A stretch of DNA of 64,000 nt. Origin: Streptomyces sp. 130 (lineage in GTDB: Bacteria; Actinomycetota; Actinomycetes; Streptomycetales; Streptomycetaceae). Below are positions 9,095 through 17,168 of this stretch, piece by piece. Numbering within the stretch: the stretch's first letter is position 1; every line of letters begins with the position of its first letter. The position numbers and the translations under genes were made by a program. Under the pieces are notes generated by a model. That model was not told the DNA's origin and searched no databases. It worked only from the letters and a program-made list of their open reading frames with translations. Location of the stretch: NCBI RefSeq assembly GCF_007096885.1, contig NZ_VJNO01000002.1, forward strand, positions 186,001 to 250,000. Direction: 5' to 3'.

Positions 9095-9853
9095 GTGGTG
9101 TTGAAGCCCGAACCGACCGCGCCGTTCCACTCGGTGCAGTACGCCCTTCGCGTTCTCGAAACGGTCTCCAAGCACGGCAGTGGCGTCACCGAGACCCAGC
9201 TCTCCCGGGAGACGGGGCTGCCCGCCGGGCACCTCACCTCCCTGCTGCTGACCCTGCGCCGCGAGGGTTACGTGGAGCAGATCACCGACGGCGCCTACGT
9301 GACCGGCGCCTCGCTGCTGCTCCTCGGCTCGGGCGCGGCCCGCCGCCAGGCCCTGGAGACCAAGCTCCAGCAGACCCTGGCCCAGCTCCGCGACTCGGTG
9401 GGCGCGGCGGTCTACATCAGCCGGTACGTCGACGGGGAGATCCGCGTCACGCAGTACGCCGACAGCCCGCTCACCCCCGCGGTCAACGAGTGGGTGGACT
9501 TCCGGTCGGCGGCGCACGCCTCGGCGATCGGCAAGTGCCTGCTGACCCAGCTCGACCAGAACGGCCGGCGCGACCACATCGCCCGGCACAAGACGCCCCG
9601 GCTGACCTCGCGGACGATCACCAGCGAGAAGGTCCTCTTCTCCAAGCTGGACAGCCAGCCGGCCACGGTCCCGGTGCTCGACCTCCAGGAGTACGCGGTC
9701 GGCACGGTGTGCGCGGCGGTGCCGCTGACCGCCGGGTCGTCGGCGGGCTGCCTGGCGCTGTCGATGCCGGTGAAGGACGCGCACCGGCTGCGCGCGGCAG
9801 CGGACACGCTGAACCGGCGCGCGGCCCCGGTGCTGCTGTCGCTGGCCCTGTGA
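9095..9853 (+). CDS. IclR-family transcriptional regulator
   Basis: A protein of about 252 residues with an N-terminal winged helix (SVQYALRVLETVSKHGSG, then TETQLSRETGLPAGHLTSLL) and a C-terminal ligand-binding domain containing RSAAHASAIGKCLLTQL, the block that marks IclR effector domains. It follows the ehu-type operon on the same strand and is a good candidate for its regulator. AGGGGGA at 9084-9090 supports GTG 9095 or the adjacent GTG 9098; the frame is open to 9035 but has no signal there. Confidence 0.82.
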   Translation: MVLKPEPTAPFHSVQYALRVLETVSKHGSGVTETQLSRETGLPAGHLTSLLLTLRREGYVEQITDGAYVTGASLLLLGSGAARRQALETKLQQTLAQLRDSVGAAVYISRYVDGEIRVTQYADSPLTPAVNEWVDFRSAAHASAIGKCLLTQLDQNGRRDHIARHKTPRLTSRTITSEKVLFSKLDSQPATVPVLDLQEYAVGTVCAAVPLTAGSSAGCLALSMPVKDAHRLRAAADTLNRRAAPVLLSLAL

Positions 9854-9918
9854 ACCGGGCGGCGAGGCGGCTGGTCATCAGCACCCCTCCGGGCCGGGTA
9901 TTATTTTCACGTCAGCAG

Positions 9919-9992
9919 GCGCCGCTAGCTCAGTTGGTTAGAGCAGCTGACTCTTAATCAGCGGGTCCGGGGTTCGAGTCCCTGGCGGCGCA
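9919..9992 (+). tRNA. tRNA-Lys (anticodon CTT), copy 1
   Basis: 74 nt. The acceptor arms GCGCCGC/GCGGCGC pair fully with discriminator A at 9992. The anticodon stem GCTGA/TCAGC encloses the loop CTCTTAA, giving anticodon CTT. The T-arm GGTTCGAGTCC is standard. No CCA is encoded. An identical gene lies at 16116-16189. Confidence 0.95.
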
Positions 9993-10000
9993 CAGACAAC

Positions 10001-10045
10001 GCACGAGGCGGTTTCCGTATCCACGGAGACCGCCTCGTGCGTTTT
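10001..10045 (+). terminator. tRNA terminator
   Basis: The perfect inverted repeat GCACGAGGCGGT / ACCGCCTCGTGC (12 bp) is followed by GTTTT, 8 nt after the tRNA. This is an intrinsic terminator. Confidence 0.85.
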
Positions 10046-10087
10046 GCGCTGCCCGCAGCCATGTACGGACGTTTTACACAGACGTAC

Positions 10088-10116
10088 TAGACAGCTGTTT
10101 TAAACACCCGTACATT
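10088..10116 (+). promoter_or_regulatory. likely leaderless promoter of MFS gene with palindrome
   Basis: TAGACA, a 17-bp spacer and TACATT end 7 nt before the ATG at 10124, so transcription would start at or next to the start codon; no Shine-Dalgarno is seen. The palindrome ACAGCTGT (10091-10098) overlaps the -35 edge and could be part of an operator. This is an inference from spacing. Confidence 0.5.
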
Positions 10117-10123
10117 CCTTGCC

Positions 10124-11668
10124 ATGACGAACCCCACGAGCACCACCGCCGCCCCCGGCGCACTCGCCGGGCGTCGGGAGTGGACCGCCTTCCTGGTCCT
10201 GCTCCTCCCCCTCCTCCTCGTCTCGATGGACGTGTCCGTCCTCTTCTTCGCGATCCCGTCCATCGACCGGGACCTCGCCCCCAGCGCCACCCAGCAGCTG
10301 TGGATCTTCGATGTGTACGCCTTCGCCCTGGCCGGCCTCCTCATCACGATGGGCTCCCTGGGCGACCGCATCGGCCGCCGGAAGCTGCTGATGATCGGGG
10401 CGCTCGCCTTCGGCGCCGCCTCGGTGTGCGCCGCCTACGCGAACAGCCCGGAGATGCTGATCGCGGCCCGGGCGGTCCTCGGGATCGGCGGGGCGACGCT
10501 GATGCCCTCCACGATCGGGCTGGTGCGCAACATGTTCCGCGACGAGACGCAGCGGGCGAAGGCGATCGGCATCTGGTCAGGTGCCATGGCCGGCGGGATC
10601 GCGCTCGGCTCGGTGCTCAGCGGGGTGATGCTGGAGCACTTCTGGTGGGGCTCGGTCTTCCTGATCAACGTGCCCGCGATGGTGCTGCTGCTGGTGCTGG
10701 TGCCGCTGATGGTGCCGGAGTTCAAGGACCCGGACCCGGGCCGCTTCGACTTCGGAAGCGTCCCTCTGTCCATGGGCACGGTCCTGCCGGTGGTCTACGG
10801 CATCAAGGAGAGCGCCGCCCACGGGCTCGACGCCGAGCGGGCCCTGATCATCGCCGCCGGGCTGGCCGTCGGCTGGGTCTTCGTCCGCCGGCAGCGCACC
10901 CGCTCCGACGCGATGATCAGCCGCGAACTGTTCCGCGGCCGGGGCTTCGGCATCGGGATCGGGCTCAACGCGCTGGCCGCCTTCGCGATGATGGGCTCGT
11001 CCTTCTTCACCACCCAGTACCTGCAGTCGGTGCTCGGCATGAGGACCATGGAGGCCGCGCTGTGGAGCCTGGCCCCGTCCCTGGCGGTGGGTGCGGCGGC
11101 GCCCGCGGCGACCCTGCTCGCCCAGCGGGTCCAGCGGGCCTACGTGGTCTGCGGCGGGTTCACCGTGGGCGCGGCGGGGTTCGGGGTCTTCACGCTGACC
11201 GGGACCGACTCGCCGGCCCTGCTGCTGATCGGGTCGGCCGTGATGAGCAGCGGCATCGTCGCGGTGATGGCGCTCGTCTCGGACATGGCGATGGCGATCA
11301 GCCCGCCGGAGAAGGCCGGATCGGCCGCCTCGCTCCTGGAGACCGGGCAGGAGTTCGGCGGGGCGCTGGGCATGGCCCTCCTGGGCGCGGTGGCCACGGC
11401 GGCCTACCGGGCGGACATGCCCGCCTCCGCCCCCGAGGCCGCCCGCAAGACCCTGCCGGGCGCGCTGACCACCGGTGACGACTCGCTGATCGCGATCGGC
11501 CGGGAGGCCTTCGTCCACAGCATGCGGTACGCCTCGGTGGCCGGGTCACTGATCCTGCTGACCGGCGCGGTGCTCGCGGCGACCCTGCTCCGCCGGGCGG
11601 CCCGGACGGTGGACACCGCCGAGGAGACCGCCGCCGGGGCGCCGGCCCCGGTTCCGGCCGAGGTCTGA
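10124..11668 (+). CDS. MFS transporter, DHA2 (14-TMS) drug-efflux type
   Basis: A 514-residue proton-driven exporter. Motif C-like and A-like blocks are seen: LVSMDVSVLFFAIPSIDRDL in TM1, GSLGDRIGRRKLLMIGALAF after TM2, and RAVLGIGGATLMPSTIGL. About 14 hydrophobic segments and the length fit the SmvA/LfrA-like multidrug branch. The promoter suggests a leaderless message. The Ala/Pro-rich tail is unremarkable. No TetR gene is adjacent here. The substrate is unknown. Confidence 0.85.
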   Translation: MTNPTSTTAAPGALAGRREWTAFLVLLLPLLLVSMDVSVLFFAIPSIDRDLAPSATQQLWIFDVYAFALAGLLITMGSLGDRIGRRKLLMIGALAFGAASVCAAYANSPEMLIAARAVLGIGGATLMPSTIGLVRNMFRDETQRAKAIGIWSGAMAGGIALGSVLSGVMLEHFWWGSVFLINVPAMVLLLVLVPLMVPEFKDPDPGRFDFGSVPLSMGTVLPVVYGIKESAAHGLDAERALIIAAGLAVGWVFVRRQRTRSDAMISRELFRGRGFGIGIGLNALAAFAMMGSSFFTTQYLQSVLGMRTMEAALWSLAPSLAVGAAAPAATLLAQRVQRAYVVCGGFTVGAAGFGVFTLTGTDSPALLLIGSAVMSSGIVAVMALVSDMAMAISPPEKAGSAASLLETGQEFGGALGMALLGAVATAAYRADMPASAPEAARKTLPGALTTGDDSLIAIGREAFVHSMRYASVAGSLILLTGAVLAATLLRRAARTVDTAEETAAGAPAPVPAEV

Positions 11669-11697
11669 CCGTGGCCGACCGTGGGCCCGGCCCGTGG

Positions 11698-11752
11698 CGG
11701 CACGGCGAAACCCCGGGTGTCCTCGGACTCCCCGGGGTTCGCCGTGCTGCCC
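11698..11752. terminator. bidirectional terminator between MFS and AA10 genes
   Basis: A long inverted repeat (arms 11699-11717 and 11731-11751, core GGCACGGCGAA... / ...TTCGCCGTGCTGCC with small mismatches) lies between two convergent genes. Confidence 0.75.
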
Positions 11753-11795
11753 GCCGACAGCACGTTCACCTAGGCGGCACGGTCTCCCGCCGGCG

Positions 11796-12386
11796 TCAGA
11801 ACTGGACGTCCGAGCACGCGTAGAAGGCGTTGGCCGTGTCCGCGATGTTCCAGACGCTCAGGATGAGGTGCTTCCCGGACTTCTGGGTGGGGATGGTGCC
11901 CTGCTGGGTCAGGGTCGCCGGGGGCTGCTTGCCGCCGTACGGCACCGTCATGAAGGGCTGCGGCTCCAGGTCGGCACGGGTGAGCGGCTTGGTGGGGTCC
12001 CAGCCGTCCTTGGTGATGTAGTACCGGAAGTCCGTCGTGGCGTGGCGGGCGGTGAACTGCCAGCGGAAGCTGAAGCCCTGTCCTGCCGTCACCTTGGTGG
12101 CGGGCCAGTTGCCGCCGCGCGGGTCGTCCAGCTGGGCGAACTCGCCGTGGCCCCCGGAACAGATCTTGCCGTCGGCCGGTCCGGCCGCCGGGAAGCCCTT
12201 CGGGCCCTCGACGCTCTGCGGCTCCCACTGGATGTTGCCGCAGCCGGTCACCGTGCCGTTGGCGCACAGCTTCTGACGGCTGATCGGGTTGTCCGTGTAG
12301 CCGTGGCTGCTGGCGCTGCTCGTCGCGAACATCGAGACGCCCGCTACCGCAAGGCCGACCAGGGCCGCGCTTGCCTTCATACGCAT
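11796..12386 (-). CDS. AA10 lytic polysaccharide monooxygenase (chitin-binding type)
   Basis: A 196-residue secreted copper enzyme that oxidatively cleaves crystalline polysaccharide, most likely chitin. A signal peptide ending ATSSASS is followed by HGYTDNPISRQ, so mature residue 1 is the histidine of the copper histidine brace. The second histidine is in WQFTARHATTDFRYYIT. LSVWNIADTANAFYACSDVQF is the usual C-terminal block. No accessory binding module is present. Two DasR-like sites lie upstream, which fits control by N-acetylglucosamine. Single-domain AA10 enzymes can also act on cellulose; the operators favour chitin. Confidence 0.9.
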   Translation of the reverse strand: MRMKASAALVGLAVAGVSMFATSSASSHGYTDNPISRQKLCANGTVTGCGNIQWEPQSVEGPKGFPAAGPADGKICSGGHGEFAQLDDPRGGNWPATKVTAGQGFSFRWQFTARHATTDFRYYITKDGWDPTKPLTRADLEPQPFMTVPYGGKQPPATLTQQGTIPTQKSGKHLILSVWNIADTANAFYACSDVQF

Positions 12387-12452
12387 GTGTCGTCGCTCCT
12401 CGGATCGTGGGGGGAGGGGGATTCCATGAGCACTGCCGCGTACGCGCGTCTG

Positions 12453-12504
12453 CGGTCTAGACCAAGGCTCAGATTATTGCCACGCCTTGACCATGTCCAG
12501 ACCA
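12453..12504 (-). promoter_or_regulatory. two DasR-like operator sites over the AA10 promoter
   Basis: Site 1, 12453-12464, reads CGGTCTAGACCA (11 of 12 against the known TGGTCTAGACCA core). Site 2, 12493-12504, reads ATGTCCAGACCA (9 of 12). They are direct repeats 40 bp apart. On the minus strand TGGACA in site 2, then 17 bp, then TAATCT makes a possible promoter, so site 2 would cover the -35 and site 1 would lie just past the start of transcription. Paired sites of this kind precede Streptomyces chitinase genes. Confidence 0.7.
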
Positions 12505-12548
12505 ATGAGCGCCGGATTCCGGTTGCCCGGAACTTCCTCCGCGCGCCC

Positions 12549-14564
12549 TCAGGAGCCGTCGCCTCCGGTCCGCCCGGTGTAGAACGCCACCGTCAAGTCC
12601 TTGACCAGCGCCTTCCGTTCGTAGTCGTCCAGCTCCACGAGGCCCCGTTCGGTGAGCCGGCTGACGGTGTCGTCCACCGCGTCCACGACCGAGGTCAGCA
12701 CGCTGTCCCGGTGCTGCGCGTCGATCGCCGCGATCCGGCGCCGCTGCATGGCCGCCGCCACCTCCGGCGCGTACTCGATCCCGGTGGGCTGGGCCGAGTA
12801 CACCTCGACGCCGACCGGCTCGCAGTCCGCCTTCAGCATCCGGGTCAGCGCGTCGCCGACCGCCTCCGCGTCGCGCAGGGTGTGCGCGTCCTCGTGGAAG
12901 GCGTCGGCGGGCAGCTGGGACAGGACGCGGGCCATCGCGGCCTCGACCTGCTCACGCAGGTACGCCTCGTGGTCCTCGATCCCCAGCGCCGCCCGCACGG
13001 TGTCCTTGACCCGCCAGACCACCTGGACGACGACCCGCAGCGCCGTGCCGTTCGCGTCCACGGCGGGCAGCGGCTCGCTGCGCCAGTGCCTCAGCCGTAC
13101 GTCGATCCGGCGGCGCAGCAGCAGCGGGCTGACCCACACCAGCCCGGTGCGCCGCACGGTGCCCCGGTACTGCCCGAAGAGGGTGAGCACCCAGGCATGG
13201 CCGACCCGGCCCCGGCCGAGGCCCCCGAGCGCGAAGAGCACGACGGCCGTCAGGAACACGAGCGCCGCCCAGGCGCCGGTGGGCAGCCCGTCGTACGGCC
13301 GGGGGCCGAGCCCGATCCGGGCGAGCACGGCGGCCGGGACCGCACCCGTCCACCACAGGACGCCGCCGGCCGCCGCGGCCCCGCCGAAGCCGGCGAGCAG
13401 CGCGGCCCAGCCGGGCAGCGCGGGTCCGGGCCGCTCGCGCAGCCGGGGGTCGGCCTCGGGGGCGGGCCGGTTCGAGGGCCGCACCTGCGGCGTCCTCGGC
13501 ACGGGCGGCCGGCGCACCCCGGGCTCACCGACCGCCGGGCGCACGACGGTGGGCGGCACGGCGGCGGCACCGGCGCGCCGGTCCTCGCGGAAGAGGAGGT
13601 GCACGGGGATGGAGGCGGTGCGCTCGTTGGCGATGACGGCCTGGTGGCGACCGCTGTCCCGGACCGGATCGGGGCACGGCGCGGCGTCGGGGCCGGGGCC
13701 GGGCACACGGGCCCCGGCGAGGGCGAGGGCGGGCTCGGGCCGGGGGGCCACCGCGAGGGACACGACGTCCTCGGGCGCGGCGTCCTCGGGCACGGCATCC
13801 TTCACGAGATCCGGCGCGGGCGCGTCCCCGGGCACCGCGCCGGCCGGCACGGCGTCCTCCGGCACCGCACTGCCCGGCACGGCGTCCTCCGGCACCGCAC
13901 TGCCCGGCACCGCGCCCTCCGGCACCGCACTGCCCGGCGCCGCACTGCTCGGCACCGCGTCCTCCGACACCGCACTGCCCGGCACCGCACTGCCCGGCAC
14001 CGCACTACCCAGCACCGAGTCCTCCAGCACCGCACTGCCCGGCACCGCACTGCCCGGCACCGCGCGGCCCAGCACCGCGCTGCCCGGCGCCGCGTCCGCG
14101 GGCTCCTGCGTGCGGGCCTCCGCGGGCTCCTGCGTGCGGGCCTCCGCCGGCACCGACACCGAGGCCGAGGTGGCACCGAGCGAGGCCTCGCGGTCCTCCT
14201 CGCCCGACGGGAGGTCGAGCACCAGATCGACAACGGAGTCGGCACCGGCAGCGGCGTCGTCCCCGCGCTCCGCAGCGGCCGGCTCCGCCACCTGGACCAC
14301 CACCTCCTCGTCCGAGGGCACCGACACCGACACCGGCCTGAAGAGGGGAGGCGGCTCGGGCGCGCGGGGCGCGGCCGGGGTCGTACCCCGCACCGGCAGC
14401 CCCTCCGCGACCGGCGTCTCGTCCGCCGCGGCCCCCGCCGCCCACGCGTCCGTGACGCTGCCCGCTCCGCCCGGGCCGACCCATTCCCGTACCGGGACCG
14501 TCCCGTACTCCGTCTCCTGGCCGTACCCCGGGTTTCCGGAGCTGTCCGACACCGTGGATCGCAT
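12549..14564 (-). CDS. SPFH/band-7 membrane protein with pentapeptide repeat tract
   Basis: A 671-residue protein, probably a membrane-bound scaffold. The N-terminal third is low complexity: PAEARTQE twice, then about 18 pentapeptides of type PGSAV/PEDAV (roughly residues 145-235). A Pro-rich linker leads to two membrane segments (GWAALLAGFGGAAAAGGVLW and WAALVFLTAVVLFALGGLG). An SPFH domain follows, seen from RRTGLVWVSPLLLRRRID through RVVVQVVWRVKDTVRAALGI and YLREQVEAAMARVLSQLP to the end. The start is ATG 14562-14564 because GGAGG lies 5 nt before it; an ATG at 14579 has no such site. It lies 33 bp downstream of the NlpC/P60 gene, probably in one operon. Confidence 0.8.
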   Translation of the reverse strand: MRSTVSDSSGNPGYGQETEYGTVPVREWVGPGGAGSVTDAWAAGAAADETPVAEGLPVRGTTPAAPRAPEPPPLFRPVSVSVPSDEEVVVQVAEPAAAERGDDAAAGADSVVDLVLDLPSGEEDREASLGATSASVSVPAEARTQEPAEARTQEPADAAPGSAVLGRAVPGSAVPGSAVLEDSVLGSAVPGSAVPGSAVSEDAVPSSAAPGSAVPEGAVPGSAVPEDAVPGSAVPEDAVPAGAVPGDAPAPDLVKDAVPEDAAPEDVVSLAVAPRPEPALALAGARVPGPGPDAAPCPDPVRDSGRHQAVIANERTASIPVHLLFREDRRAGAAAVPPTVVRPAVGEPGVRRPPVPRTPQVRPSNRPAPEADPRLRERPGPALPGWAALLAGFGGAAAAGGVLWWTGAVPAAVLARIGLGPRPYDGLPTGAWAALVFLTAVVLFALGGLGRGRVGHAWVLTLFGQYRGTVRRTGLVWVSPLLLRRRIDVRLRHWRSEPLPAVDANGTALRVVVQVVWRVKDTVRAALGIEDHEAYLREQVEAAMARVLSQLPADAFHEDAHTLRDAEAVGDALTRMLKADCEPVGVEVYSAQPTGIEYAPEVAAAMQRRRIAAIDAQHRDSVLTSVVDAVDDTVSRLTERGLVELDDYERKALVKDLTVAFYTGRTGGDGS
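13855..14095. repeat. 15-bp coding repeat in the SPFH gene
   Basis: About 16 copies of a 15-bp unit, plus-strand form GGCACCGCACTGCCC with variants such as GGCACGGCGTCCTCC, encode the alternating PGSAV/PEDAV pentapeptides. The unit preserves the reading frame whatever the copy number. Confidence 0.85.
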
Positions 14565-14597
14565 TTCCGCCTCCGTCATGTCCGTCGTGCCGTCGTG

Positions 14598-15908
14598 TCA
14601 CGCGAAGAGTCGCCGCCAGGTCTCCGGGCCCGGATAGCCGTCGGCCTCCGTCCCCCGCCAGCCCTGGGCCTTCTGGAAGGTCTCGACATTGCGCCGGTCC
14701 GCCTCGGTCCACCGGGGGCTGGGGCCCAGCCGGTAGTGCGTGCCGTGCCCCTTCTTCACCAACTGCTTTCCGAGCCGGTCGACATGGCTGTTCGACTGAC
14801 CCGGCCGGAAATAGCCCCGTCCGGGGAAGACCGGCGCCGCCTTCGGGCCGCCCTGCCCGCTCGCGGCGGGGATGTCGCGGCCGGTTCCGGTCACCAGCAG
14901 CCTCCAGGTGTGGGGGCCGGGGATGCCGTCGGCCTCGGCGCCCTTCCACCCCTGGGCCTGCTGGAACGCCCGGGTGGCCCGGCGGTCGGCGTCGGTCCAG
15001 ACCGGGTCGGGGCCGATCTTGTAGAAGCGCTTGCCGCCCCGGGCGACGAGCATCGCGCCGAGCCGGGTCACGTACGCGTTGTTCGCGCGCGGCCCGAACT
15101 TCGCCGCGCCGGGGAACGGCTCCGTCTCCGCCTCGCTGCCGGACTTCCCCGTGCTCAGGCCCTTGTAGCGGTAGGCGACATAGCTCGCGGAGTTGGTCCA
15201 GTACGCCATGGGCGTCGTCTGCTTGCGGGCGCGCGGCTTGGTCAGCTCGTACGCCGTGTAGTGGGTGTGCGCGGAGTCGGTCCAGCCGCCGAAGATCGTG
15301 ACGTGCGAGCCGTTCCCGGGGTCGGCGGGGTTGTGGAAGAGCAGGATGTCGCCGGGCTGGAGGTCCGCGCGGGCGATCCGGGTGCCGTACGCGGCGAGGC
15401 TGCCGGTCCACTCGTTGCCCGGCAGGTTCCAGGCCATCGACACATAGCCGGAGCAGTCCTGCCGGTACCCGTCCGACCAGTACGCCGACATGCTGTACGG
15501 GACCTGCGCGTCCACCCACTTCTGCGCGCGGTCGATGATCTCGGTCCGGGTCGTCGCCCGCTGGCCCGGCGACGCCGCCTGGGCCGCCGCCGACCCCGGC
15601 GCACCGGACCCGCGCAGCGGACCCGGGAGCCCCTGCGGGCTGTCCGGAAGCGGGCCGATGCCGGCCGGCACCCCCGTACCGGGCGCGGGGGCGGGGTCGG
15701 CGGGCGCTCCGGCGGACTGCGCGGCCCCGCCGCCGAGCACCACCCCGGCGGCGGTGACCAGCACCATCGCGCGCCGCGCGCCGCGCGCGGCCGGGTGCCC
15801 CCCGTACCGCACGGGCAGTCCCCCGGCGGCGGACCGCCGCTGGGCGGCGCAGCCGGGACAGGGGCAGTCGATGGCGGGTACGTACTCCTCGAAGGCCGGC
15901 ACAGTCAT
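14598..15908 (-). CDS. NlpC/P60-like cell-wall hydrolase with two C-terminal peptidoglycan-binding repeats
   Basis: A 436-residue protein. It starts MTVPAFEEYVPAIDCPCPGC, a Cys-rich N-terminus, then a membrane or signal segment (AMVLVTAAGVVLGGGAAQSA). The catalytic domain has DCSGYVSMAWNLPG with the nucleophile cysteine and SHVTIFGGW with the histidine. Two homologous ~80-residue repeats follow (FGPRANNAYVTRLGAML... and FRPGQSNSHVDRLGKQL..., each ending WKGAEADGIPG- or WRGTEADGYPG-like), typical of actinobacterial wall-binding modules. ATG 15906-15908 has GGAGGGG 6 nt upstream. The odd N-terminal CPCPGC before the hydrophobic segment could bind metal or be a lipid site. Confidence 0.82.
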   Translation of the reverse strand: MTVPAFEEYVPAIDCPCPGCAAQRRSAAGGLPVRYGGHPAARGARRAMVLVTAAGVVLGGGAAQSAGAPADPAPAPGTGVPAGIGPLPDSPQGLPGPLRGSGAPGSAAAQAASPGQRATTRTEIIDRAQKWVDAQVPYSMSAYWSDGYRQDCSGYVSMAWNLPGNEWTGSLAAYGTRIARADLQPGDILLFHNPADPGNGSHVTIFGGWTDSAHTHYTAYELTKPRARKQTTPMAYWTNSASYVAYRYKGLSTGKSGSEAETEPFPGAAKFGPRANNAYVTRLGAMLVARGGKRFYKIGPDPVWTDADRRATRAFQQAQGWKGAEADGIPGPHTWRLLVTGTGRDIPAASGQGGPKAAPVFPGRGYFRPGQSNSHVDRLGKQLVKKGHGTHYRLGPSPRWTEADRRNVETFQKAQGWRGTEADGYPGPETWRRLFA

Positions 15909-16115
15909 GCGATTCCCCTCCGCAGTCGTCAAGTTCTTCGGGCGCATCTGCTCGGGCGTCAGCGTGGCAAAGGCCATGACCTAGGTCACGACATACCGCA
16001 GTTTGACGGATAGAAGGGAAAAAACGACCATCCGACAGGCCGGGAAGGCCAGGTCCCCCCTAGGGGGTGGTCGGGAGCACCGCTCGGGATCGGGTAGAGT
16101 TTTCCAGGTCAGCAG

Positions 16116-16189
16116 GCGCCGCTAGCTCAGTTGGTTAGAGCAGCTGACTCTTAATCAGCGGGTCCGGGGTTCGAGTCCCTGGCGGCGCA
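16116..16189 (+). tRNA. tRNA-Lys (anticodon CTT), copy 2
   Basis: Identical over all 74 nt to the copy at 9919-9992, including the 8 upstream bases GTCAGCAG. The anticodon loop is CTCTTAA and no CCA is encoded. Confidence 0.95.
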
Positions 16190-16196
16190 CGCACAG

Positions 16197-16239
16197 CCAA
16201 GGCCCCCTCGCTTCGCGCGAGGGGGCCTTGGTCGTTCTT
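16197..16239 (+). terminator. terminator of second tRNA-Lys
   Basis: The inverted repeat CCAAGGCCCCCTCG / CGAGGGGGCCTTGG (14 bp) with a 7-nt loop is followed by TCGTTCTT. Confidence 0.85.
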
Positions 16240-16424
16240 CGACGCGCTTCCGCAACCGCTTCACCGCGTGCGGAGGGTGACCGGTTATCGACGTAACGTC
16301 AGAAGGCGGCTGGGCGGACGGGAAACCTCCCCCTACAGTGGGGTGTGCGGCGGACCCGGACGCCGGTGACCTCCCGTGTCCGTGCCGGGCCACTCCCGCG
16401 GCCCGCGCACCGCGGTCGAGGACC

Positions 16425-16463
16425 GGCCCGGCCGCCGCCCGGGGAACGGGCGGCGGCCGGGCC
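16425..16463 (-). terminator. terminator after sortase gene
   Basis: A perfect 16-bp stem (GGCCCGGCCGCCGCCC and its complement) with a 7-nt loop lies 24 bp past the sortase stop. Confidence 0.75.
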
Positions 16464-16486
16464 GGGGACCTGGCTTCCCGGATGGA

Positions 16487-17167
16487 TCAGGCCGCCTTCG
16501 CCGCGCTCTTCTCCGCGGTCAGGTAGGCCGAGACGACCACGTTCGCGGTGTACGAGCGGGACTCCTCGTCGTATGTGCCGCCGCAGGTGATCAGCCGCAG
16601 CTCCGCCCGCCCGTCCTCGCGGGGCCCGTACGCCTTCCGGGCGTCGAACCTGGCGCGGGTGAGGACCTGCACGTCGTCGATGGTGAACTCGGCGACCGTG
16701 CCGTCCGCGCGGGTCACGTCGACCTTCGCGCCGGGGCGGACCGTGCTGAGCCCGTAGAAGACGGCGGGCTTGGTCTCGGTGTCGACGTGGCCGACGAACA
16801 GGGCCGGCCCCTCGGCGCCGGGCCGGGTGCCGGCGCCGTACCAGCCGACCGTCTGGGGCGTGTCGAAGGACGGCGGCTCGATGGCGCCCTCCGCGTCCAG
16901 GCCCCGGGAGACGACGGGGGCCCGGACGCCGATCGAGGGGATCTCGACGCTCTTCGGGGCGACGCCCGCGATCGGCGCGTGCGCCGGGGGCAGCGGCACG
17001 CCGAGCGGGCGCCCGACCGCGGCGACGTCGCCGGTGGTCGGGGCCGAGCCGATGCCCGATCCGTCCGTGATCCCCCGGCCCCAGAGCCACAGGCCGAGCA
17101 GGATGACGGCCCAGGTCACTCCGGTGAGCAGCCTGCCGCGCCCCGCCGCCTCCTCGGGTGCGGACAT
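16487..17167 (-). CDS. class F-like sortase
   Basis: A 226-residue membrane-anchored transpeptidase that joins surface proteins to the cell wall. An N-terminal membrane segment (LLTGVTWAVILLGLWLWG) precedes the sortase barrel. The catalytic His is in ALFVGHVDTETK, the Cys in LRLITCGGTYDEESRSY and the Arg probably in that same stretch. Pairing with a Pro-rich entry segment (IEIPSIGV-like, here VEIPSIGVRAPVV) fits class F. The ATG lies one base after the upstream gene's stop, so the two are coupled. The natural substrate is not known; an LAXTG-like protein is encoded 1.6 kb away. Confidence 0.85.
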   Translation of the reverse strand: MSAPEEAAGRGRLLTGVTWAVILLGLWLWGRGITDGSGIGSAPTTGDVAAVGRPLGVPLPPAHAPIAGVAPKSVEIPSIGVRAPVVSRGLDAEGAIEPPSFDTPQTVGWYGAGTRPGAEGPALFVGHVDTETKPAVFYGLSTVRPGAKVDVTRADGTVAEFTIDDVQVLTRARFDARKAYGPREDGRAELRLITCGGTYDEESRSYTANVVVSAYLTAEKSAAKAA

Positions 17168-17168
17168 C

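Noticed and set aside
11694..16013. Plus-strand open frame of over 1400 codons
   Set aside because: Antisense to the AA10, SPFH and NlpC/P60 genes, low complexity, no recognisable domain.
9919..16189. Integrated element between the two tRNA-Lys genes
   Set aside because: No integrase, excisionase or phage genes, complete tRNA on both sides, and the genes between look like ordinary chromosome.
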